A model generated the notes under the pieces. It did not search any database. It was given only the letters and a program-made list of their open reading frames with translations, and had not been told where the DNA came from. From Carposina sasakii (Eukaryota > Arthropoda > Insecta > Lepidoptera > Carposinidae), in the NCBI GenBank assembly GCA_014607495.2, contig CP053160.1:7130001-7194000 (forward strand): a stretch of 64,000 nt of DNA, given 5' to 3'. Numbering within the stretch: position 1 is the stretch's first letter; each line of letters begins with the position of its first letter. Position numbers and translations under genes: made by a program. Positions 55,546 through 64,000 of this stretch are shown here, one piece after another.

Positions 55546-57328
55546 TTCAGTTTGAATTAAATTTTATTGGATAACGTTATAGTTACTTATTTGCATACTA
55601 ATGATACAAAAATAAACAATAGCTAATCAGCGGCAGCGTTATTATGGTAATTAATATGTCTTAAATTAGGCAGAGATAAAATTTACTAAATACCTAGTCT
55701 TATTAAAGTAAATTTTATCTTATTCTAGAAATGAGGAAAAGAAGAGACACCTATTTACCAATTTATTTTCTGACAACAAAATCGTTATATTTTGCAATCT
55801 TTTTGAAATATGTAGTATTTTATCACACCGCTATAATTATTACATGCTAAAAATGGCTGACGGTATCCCCCTCATGATCCTGCAGTTCTATTCTGGCTAT
55901 CCCAATTCAGAAGCCATATATACCTATTAATGTATGTATCTACAAGTTAGTCACCCTAAGCAGTATATACCAATCTAAAGTGGTGTTACAAAATACATTT
56001 AGGACATTCACATATTTTACGCTCATTATAAAACGTCTGAATACAGCCTGTCTAGGCCATTATCAGTGAAATGCCATCGTTACCGCGACGTCGTTTCCGC
56101 ACGTACTATGTTATCGTTCGTTACGAAACATGGTGGAGAAGGTGAGGAGTTGGCCTAAAAACGTGACAATCGAAATATAACCTATAGCACGATAGTCCCG
56201 AATCTAATCAGATGAAATATTATGGGTCTAAATATGTACCTTGAAATATATTAATTTCAAAATATTTTTATAAGATTTTTGCAAATCCATAAAGTTATTA
56301 TACTTACCTCTCAACATCAATAAATAATAATTGACTATTTCCCGACATCAATATTTTATGTCTGCTTTTTAATTCTAAAGTTAATGCGAATGAAATCTTG
56401 GGATTTTATAGCCAGTATCAACCTTTAAAGCCACATAATGTAGAAGATAGCGATAATTACGACTATAAAAGTATCCCTCCGCGAAAATTAGAAAAAGTTA
56501 GGTAACTTTCTAACGTTGATAATCGCACCTCCTCTGATCGTCTTCCTCCAGGTTACGAACACCGAAAAGTTCGCTATTTATTGGCAGAGAATGGGCCTCG
56601 CATTTTGTATGCAAATATGCTTTAAGGGCAACATTGTTAAGAACACGAGGGCGTAATTATTTTTACGATGGAAATATTAAACATGAATCTTTGGCGAGGT
56701 TTGATTTCATTCTTTTTATGCAATAAAGATACAATCTTAAATCTACGAGTAAGTATTAAAGTGCAAGGTGTTATCTTGTGATATAAAAAATATTCTTACC
56801 TATTATTCTTAAACAAGATGTGTTCGTACGAGTATATCGAGTTTACTTAACATAATTTGTAACTCAATAGAATTAGGTAGATACACTAGATTAAAACCAA
56901 TAAGAAACATCTATAATTTTATTTATGGTGAGCTATGCAGATTACACTTTTCACGAGCAAGGAATAAATAACCCATATTTTAACATTCTCTCATGTTTTG
57001 GACAAAGTAGATATGCTATTTATTCCAAACTTAGCTCTACATTGCAAAAACTTAGTTGCATATAGGTACAAAGTTTTCCCTAACTTTAGTGGCCATATCA
57101 AAACGCTTTCAAAGCTTAGATCAAAATCACAGTCCACTTGTTTTCATAGGGTACATTTTAACGTTATTACGGTCTATACGAGTATATCAGAATTAACAAT
57201 TTATGTTTATTAACGCTATTATGTTCATGAAACATGTTTCTAGTTTCACTGAAAAGGGCGATAGTTTCGGCTATGCATTGTCAGACAGTCACTAGATCAT
57301 AATACTAACGGAATAGTCATATTTTAAA
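55546..57328. other. Gene-free stretch
   Basis: Nothing recognised; a 71-codon frame at 56998-57213 has no domain. Confidence 0.35.
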
Positions 57329-57659
57329 CTAGTGGAAGCCCGCGACTCCGTCCGCGTGGACTACAGAAAAAACAAAATGTCGAAATTATCCGGGATAAAA
57401 CATTTTACCGGGATAATAAGTAGCCTATATGTTAAGTGGGATCTGTCACAATATATTTGTGAAAACACTTAGCACTGCATCGAAATCGGTTCAGCCGTCT
57501 CTGAGATTAGCGTGCACAAACGCACAGACAAACAGACAAAAATTTCTAAAATAATTGTTTTGGGTACTATTACATTGATAAAGGTCTCCTATAATATTTT
57601 TTTTCGTATATCTTTGATGTACCGACAGCGACCCGTTACATTTTTATTATATGTATAGA
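57329..57659 (-). mobile_element. Helitron, non-autonomous, minus strand (331 bp)
   Basis: It starts CTAGTGGAAGCCCGCGACTC after A and ends TTATATGTATAGA before T, so in element sense it begins TCTATACATATAAT. It is the same family as 49361-49579, longer by a segment holding 'cgcacagacaaacagac' and 'ataaaggtctcct'. Confidence 0.8.
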
Positions 57660-60600
57660 TTTATTATTTTTAAATAGCGCCGCTATAGTACTTACTTAGA
57701 TTTATAATTAATGTTATATGCTTCCACAGCACTGGTGGCTCGTCCTAAGGAGCGCTGGTACAGTGCACTCCCAACCACGAAGATTACATAGGCAATCTAT
57801 ATTTCTCTATATTTATAATTATCTTTCAATTTTACTATGTTTATACAATCGTGTCTACGCATTCGTCTCAAGTAAGTTGCAATCTTATGTATCGAGTGGA
57901 TGCTAGCGATCGCGAAACTGTAATTTTGCATGCGCTCATACTTTTAAAAAATGTGAACCCCCATCTAAAAATATCAGGAGCCGCCACTGTTCCACAGTCT
58001 CCATAATGCTGTTATTACATTACGGTTAATATTTTAGCATTTCCCAGAGCCCACTAGTAGACGTGAGAAAATCAAAACTCAAAAAACGAAATCATACTAG
58101 GTATAATGTATCCATTGATGAAAACATTGTCAGATAATAGAATGCTAAGTGTTATCCAATCGAATAATATTCTATTTCTATTGACCCCTATTCCTTTAAT
58201 GCCGCTATAATAGTGGTCATTATTCCCCCGTGGTTAAATTGGGATATTGGATTTGGTTGGAGTAAGCATGCGGGATTCTTGATTTTTTTCCTACAGATAT
58301 TAGAGCGTGAAACTAGAGGGTACCAAAGAAATATATGTACATACATACATACACTCGAAAAATATAAGCCGACTGCGTCAGAAGGAAGTTATTTGTAAAA
58401 AAAAACGTATGCAAATCCATGCCTATTATTGACCTCATTTATCTGTATATTTTTACCGTGATTGTTTCTACTATAGTAATACATGTCTCCTTCTTCTCCT
58501 TCTTCAGCCTACGTCCAGCAGTAATACATATACTTATAAAAAATTACTTGAATTAACTTTTACTCATATTACTTTACTTTTACTTTAAAGTCATTTTATC
58601 CATAAAAATGTATTTATTTTCTAGTACCTACTAACTCTAATTCCTGACAATACTAAGCTTAGTATGATTGAATACTTAGCTAGTAAGTACTCTGTTGATT
58701 CAATAATTAAATATATATTTGTCCATTCGTTTTATATTTCGTATTTATAGAATATTAATAAAATAACAATTAATAAACACCAATTTAATTTATTTCGTTG
58801 TAAGTATAACAGTTTTATCTGTAATTATGATAAATCGCCCACGGTGAATTCGGCGAAAATAGCTTTGAACCTATGTAAAGTAATAAAAATTATATTTACT
58901 TTGTTGTAATTCCCTTCGAAATATGAAACATTTTATTTTGATCCTTTGGTATAATTATGTTCTCAAAATAAAATATTACATAGATACTATTTATATATTA
59001 ATGAAAGCAAAAGATATAAAAAGATTATGGAAATCTTAGTAGCACCCAAGGACGAAAAGTGGATTAAGGTAGCTAACATATATAGATATTGCATTTGACA
59101 ACATTAAAATAATTATGCATAGTTAATTGATATCTCAATATTTGAAAATGAAGTAAAATGAGATGTAGCCGTGTGGAGAAAAAGATAGAGCGATTACTAT
59201 TCTCACAGACAGGTACAATATGTTAGAACATTTTCTATGAAACTTGTAAGTGTAGGTAAATAAATATACTACTTAATTAGGTACTTGAAGATTACAATTC
59301 TTTGCCAACAATAAGTAAAGGTGAATATTATGTCGGTCACAGCTAAAATAATATCAATACAAATTCCCTCTGGAAGCACATAAAACTACCTGAACTTTGC
59401 CTAGGTTAAGTTAGTGACATTTACTCCTACAACCCTATTGTATCAGGCTTAGATTAGTATTCGAAAGGTCGAATTTACAACTGGTGTGTGCCCACCATCA
59501 TCGCTACACCCTCCAATCTGACGACTCATAATTGCGATCGGCAACTCAGTCGCAAGAAACCTGCAGCAGCAGCAACGTATCTTTTTCCACAGTTAATACT
59601 CATCACCCATTCAAACTCTACTAATGTAATTTCCATAAGTATATCTAAATGTTTGTGTTACCGTCTTTTCTTCATGCAAGGTGTTTTATAAATGAAATTG
59701 TATTACGCGTTACAATTCGGAAGTTCAAACCATAGTGAATTCATGCAAGGTGTTAAGCCAGTTGTAGTTAAGTTTAAATGGGTGATTATTACTATTAACT
59801 AGCAAAAGGGATACGCAATACGTAGCGGCGATTCGTAATATCATGCAATAGGTAGATAGAAAGCTCCAATTCCGAAAAGCATACAGCTATCAAAGTACCT
59901 CTCCAGTACAACCAAGTAGTATTGTGTAATAAATAGATTTAAAAGGTATTTCCATAGAAAAACAGCGACAGTATCAAGGCAGAGTTGTCCCTATATCGCA
60001 TTACAATTTAAACGGCCCATTTTTACAGTAAAAACATGATCCGTTGCATTACGTGGGCCCATTTATCTTGCTAAGCCGGGTAGCATGCCGTTGACACAGC
60101 GTTCATTTTTCAAATCTTATTGCCGACTGCTTACATTCTATCCGATAACTAAAGACCCGGCCGACTTTGCCCGGTTTAATCACGATTCCGCCCCCCTGAT
60201 TCTGTAACTTGCAACCGCAATTTCGAAATTGTCACTGTCAGAACATGAAATTCGTATTATCCAACCATTTTTAAAGTACCGTCTCTAAACCGATAGATTA
60301 TGAAATACAGATTATTTGAATCGATCGAGTATCAAGTCGGTTGCCGACCAGTCGCATGTAAACAATCAGCTTGAATCATAATCTAAAACCATGTTTTGCA
60401 CGATGTATTTATGTGCCTGTATAGTTTTGTTACCGCTCATAAATGGTCCGGCTATAAAATGTACCTAATTACTCAACTAAAGTAATAAGATAATATCAAT
60501 TTCACATAAAACACATTATTTACTGAAAACTATTCAATAGGGTCGATTCCGGCAGTCACACTTAAACCTAAACCTAATCTTAGTCAGGTATATCTCTCTC

Positions 60601-60738
60601 CGTTCTTAACATAAATGGCTGAGAGAGAAAAGAACAGCTAATACCACTTATATACATACATATATACAAGGCTGTGTTACCAAATTGGGTTAACGAGAAC
60701 TTGCAGGATCATCAAGGACCACCATTAACGTATATTGA
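57660..60738. other. Gene-free stretch with small repeat scraps
   Basis: 58335-58395 ('acatacatacatacactcga', 'ccgactgcgtcagaag') resembles the tail of repeat X. 58508-58523 ('gcctacgtccagcagt') is a scrap of repeat R. 59708-59745 shares 'ttcggaagttcaaa' with repeat V. The palindrome CAATTTCGAAATTG is at 60218-60231. No gene supported. Confidence 0.35.
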
Positions 60739-60946
60739 CTAGCTGTTGCCCGCGACTTCGTCCGTGCGGTATTCGATTATCGCGCGGTGGTGCCACCTAC
60801 CGCAATAAAAGTAGCCTTATGTTCCTTTCTCGGTCTCTAGACTATTTGTGTACCAAATTTCATTCAAATCGGTTCTGTAGTTTTGCCGGGAAAGACAGAC
60901 AAACATACACACACACTTTCACATTTATAATAGCAGTAGGTATAGA
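60739..60946 (-). mobile_element. Helitron, non-autonomous, minus strand (208 bp)
   Basis: It starts CTAGCTGTTGCCCGCGACTT after A and ends AGCAGTAGGTATAGA before T. 'ccaaatttcattcaaatcgg' and 'actttcacatttataatagc' are typical interior words. No ORF. Confidence 0.8.
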
Positions 60947-61523
60947 TTTATAAATGGTGTAGTACGAGTAAAATAGGCAATATAGAATTACTATAGCCCA
61001 ACCTAAAAGTAAGTAAAATAACCTTTAATCAGTTCGCTTATCGATGGTTGAAATAAGAATCCTTAAACCTAACCGAATACGAAAGGTCAACCCAACAAAA
61101 CCCAAAAAGGAAAACAGCGCTGCAAACTGGTTATGGTGAAAATAATTCTCTAAATTTCCTGTTTTGCGATAACAAACCACGAAATTGGATTTCGCGATAT
61201 AATCTGTACTTGGTAGTGACAGGGGGGACGCGGACCGTGATGGCTACGATATACGACCATTTATCTCTAAATAAATATAGGATCGAAAGCATTAGCTGAC
61301 CAGAAATAGGCTAGTTGCAAGTTGTGGTAAAACTTAGCAGAATATTTCAGAGGAATTAACGCATGTTAGGGTAAGAGCGTTTTGCGTTTCTATAGGCATT
61401 TAAGTTATGCGAACTTTTTTACTTTTGTTGTAAAATAACCACGTCGTCGTATTTAGATACACATATTTTCGCCGCACAAGCTACCAACGAAGCATAGAAT
61501 CACAAGGGTCACTGTAAGATATA
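60947..61523. other. Gene-free stretch
   Basis: Nothing recognised. Confidence 0.35.
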
Positions 61524-61735
61524 CAGGGTGTAACAAAAACTGTATGTTAAGCGAAAAGCTATGTAAATAGATATTTTTAAGATTGTATGAAAATTCCTGA
61601 GATATTTAAAAGTTCTCCATACTATCGGGAAAAATAAACATGTGATTTCGGGTCTCAAATTTTATGGATAGTGAATAGATACAGTGGGCTATTAACATAG
61701 CTTCTCGCTTAACATACCCTTTTTGTTACATCCTG
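61524..61735. mobile_element. Palindromic MITE, family W copy 2
   Basis: It starts CAGGGTGTAACAAAAA after TA and ends TTGTTACATCCTG. Interior 'gattgtatgaaaattcctga' and 'aataaacatgtgatttcggg' are nearly identical to 1560-1640. Part of the left arm is deleted, so the palindrome is asymmetric. Confidence 0.75.
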
Positions 61736-61974
61736 TTTAGCACAACCATCAACTTGCACGGAGACCATTGTAATTCAGCTCGCACGGCACTGAAGTCTTT
61801 ACCCGTACAATATTGTAAAATAAAAATAACGTCGATTCACGATTGATGTCGCTATCAGTTATGTCAAATCTAAGCGGACCTTAGAGCAATCGGAAGCCCG
61901 CGTTGCTCAAAGAAGCGGAAGCATAGATCCCGAAGCCAAAGAATAATATCATAGGCTTCTCGCGTGTTATGTAA
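61736..61974. other. Spacer without recognised feature
   Basis: Short unique-looking sequence between the W and X repeats. Confidence 0.3.
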
Positions 61975-62462
61975 GACATAATGTAAAAAAAAACATAATT
62001 TAAAAATCCAAAAACCCGACTGCCTAAAACAGAACCAAATAATTTACATAATAAAAAAACTGAAAAGAAAAAAAAAAACAAGCACTTAGATGTCCGGCGG
62101 TCAAGAATTCTATAATATTATTATGGAATGAATACTATTGTAGAACATAAAATATTTTCTAATGATCGTAACATAACAACTGAATAACAACTGAGCTAAT
62201 ATTTCAATGGATCCTGGCTGTTTGTCGACTTTAATTTTTTTAATTTTCACAAAATGTCATCCAGTAGTCGCCATATTGGATTTTCACTAACGTCATGTCT
62301 TTAGTGACACTTGCCGGACTAAAAGGAATCGATTGACGTATGAATCATAAAAATCGGCCGAGGCGTTTGATCTGTGTAGTGCTTCAAATTCAAAGGAACA
62401 TACATACATACATAGGCTGTTAAACACAATACCACTCCTTTGCGTCGCGCAGTCGGGTAACG
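61975..62462 (-). repeat. Repeat family X, copy 3
   Basis: 62271-62462 is the reverse complement of 15647-15873 ('ttttcactaacgtcatgtc', 'ggaatcgattgacgt', 'tcctttgcgtcgcgcagtcg'). The A-rich part 61995-62155 ('aaaatccaaaaacccgactg', 'aacaagcactta', 'agaattctataatatt') matches 16120-16370 in the same orientation. Confidence 0.6.
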
Positions 62463-63845
62463 TTAACTAGATCAATGAAATAATCAAAAAGTTTGAATCC
62501 GACCAACGATATGGAAAATTAATCGAATAAAATAGAATCGAAATTAGCTCATTTAAACTTTACCATACAACGTAAATAGTAAGATAAGTATGCCAAGTTT
62601 TTACAATACCTATAGGTAACTAACGAGTCTTGGCGTGTCTATCCGTTAATCACGGACGCTTAGGCATTAGGGTTAGGGAAGAGCCTCGATTTTTCTAGCC
62701 GCCCGCCGCCGACGACTTAATTCACTGAAATCAAGTAAGTAGGAAATGTAGCGGAGAGCGTGCAATAGAGCTAATAGATACATATAAAATGCTTTATCCT
62801 GAATGACGGATGAACGCACATACTAAACCGCATAGAGACCTGAAATCTTGGAGCGTCTATTCGTTGTATCACACAGGCATCCGATAGGAAAAGATTTCTC
62901 GAAATTCTCACGGCGGGTATCTTTTCAAATACATGGATAGCGATGAAACATGAGTATCTACAGAAGCAAGTTCTATAAAGAAATTTTCTTTTGTGAAAGC
63001 TCCTCGGCCCTAAAGCCTCCTTGAAAAAACTTTTAGCGAACCCTTATTGGTGATGGTTGAAGTTGGATTTATCTGCAGCCTCCTTGAGTTGCTATAACAG
63101 ATATCTGATAATTATTTTGACGATAGTCTCAAGTTTTTACTCCTCTGGACTTTTTTCGAGCGTTATTTAACCAAAGATTTAATGTTTTTAAACTATGTTA
63201 TTTGTGTGAGAGATATTTTTTTCACGGTTCTTAGATATTGCGTTTGTAATAAAAAAAAATATCATTCATAACCCTGCACCGTATAGGATACCGTTTTTCG
63301 CATTAGTATATAGTAATATATCTAACTTTTTATTTATTTTATTATCGTTATTATTATGATCTGCATTCATAATTTACCGGACCGTTTTATTCAATTTACA
63401 CTAGCTAGTACATTTATGACATGGAACCATACATTAAAATTTTTATAAGTTGAACGATAGATTCTTTGTTGAAAATGGAAAGAAATTATTTCTTGCTAAC
63501 TAGACTAGTGCTAGTTATAGCTACATAATTATTATTTTCCGCGAAAATCAATTTATCAAAATCCTTTTATTTTGCAAGGTAATGGCTGATAGTGGTTTTC
63601 TTAGTAAGCACGTAATTCGTTTTGCAATTCGAGAAAACAAAAGCGCATTGTATTCAGTCCAGCTGGAAGGTATAATTAGTAGGTACGCTTCAGTATATCA
63701 ACTTATCATTAAAGTTTTATTGGTTGTAGGAATGTGCTTCGACCTTTTATTCGTTCATATTATTCGCGTTTTTAATTGATTTTCTTCTGTTTTTCTGGGA
63801 AAATATATGTTGGCGCCAAAATATTTACAACATCCAAAAAATAAT
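62463..63845. other. Gene-free stretch
   Basis: A 65-codon frame at 63582-63779 (+) with start context gtaATGG is unrecognised. Nothing else supported. Confidence 0.3.
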
Positions 63846-63925
63846 TCATCATCATCATCAGCCTATTGCAGTCCCCTGCTGGACGTAGGCCTCCCCCAGG
63901 GCACACCACAAGACTGCCATTCTAA
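63846..63925 (+). repeat. Lepidopteran interspersed repeat R, copy 4
   Basis: An ATC microsatellite (atcatcatcatcatcagcc) leads into 'gcagtcccctgctggacgta' and 'ggcctcccccagggcacacc'. This is the classic form of this repeat in moth genomes. Confidence 0.7.
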
Positions 63926-64000
63926 TAATGCCAAAATAATTCTCTCTATAAAATATTGAATTAAATTAAACATGTTGCATATTCCATAAAGGTCACAAGA

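Noticed and set aside
1..64000. Known conserved insect microRNAs (let-7, miR-100, bantam, miR-1, miR-2, miR-9, miR-10, miR-184 and others)
   Set aside because: Mature seed-plus-body sequences were looked for by eye and none was found; 'tgagatcat' near 15392 and 41610 does not continue as bantam.
1..64000. Bacterial or organellar origin
   Set aside because: No Shine-Dalgarno-led gene arrays, no long ORFs, and abundant eukaryotic repeats.

Overview
This window looks like AT-rich nuclear DNA from a moth or butterfly. I see no ribosome-binding-site gene layout, operons, CRISPR array or rRNA. Several repeats have termini typical of Lepidoptera: Helitrons that start TCTATACTAATATTATAA and end in a GACGAAGTCGCGGGC-type motif plus CTAG, the 'cagtcc(a/c)ctgctggacgta' interspersed repeat, an RTE-clade LINE 3' end, and tRNA-headed SINEs. 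I find no host protein-coding gene I can name. The window is best read as intergenic or long-intron sequence densely populated by old mobile elements, with a few patches that may be promoters, enhancers or isolated exons.

Layout. 1-15 kb: a Helitron 3' end at the left edge, a palindromic 260-bp MITE (1454-1713), a perfect 14-bp hairpin (3484-3519), a GC-richer patch near 3.7 kb, three helically spaced GACGTC palindromes near 8.89 kb, a TCGTTAC-rich stretch (11.7-12.25 kb) and a MITE with ~75-bp inverted repeats (14239-14596). 15-21 kb: a complex repeat with a ~300-bp foldback (16121-16422), a 378-bp TA-flanked element (16451-16828), and a tandem duplication whose second copy is internally shortened (19.8-20.9 kb). 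21-30 kb: two weak exon candidates, a SINE with an 8-bp target duplication, an RTE LINE remnant and a tRNA-like unit. 30-33 kb: three Helitrons, two of them near-identical and each carrying the C-terminal end of a Helitron helicase. 33-46 kb: an internally deleted mariner transposase, a Tourist-like MITE with TTA target duplication (42594-42974), and a Helitron-like element with an internal 128-bp tandem array.

46.6-48.1 kb holds the most interesting object: a 1.5-kb element flanked by TA, with ~170-210-bp terminal inverted repeats, around an intact 231-codon ORF that I cannot assign to any transposase or other family. A poly(A) signal lies downstream of it. Its termini (CAGTGTG) resemble those of two other unrelated TA-flanked families in the window (CAGGGTG and CAGAGTG), so one mobilising activity may have served all three. 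49-64 kb: more Helitrons on the minus strand, a GC-rich island (about 50.56-51.69 kb) with clustered homeodomain, GATA and E-box motifs and a splice-donor-like end, and further copies of the MITE families.

All family calls come from reading the sequence against remembered hallmarks; nothing was searched. Coordinates of degenerate repeats are approximate to about 10-20 bases.
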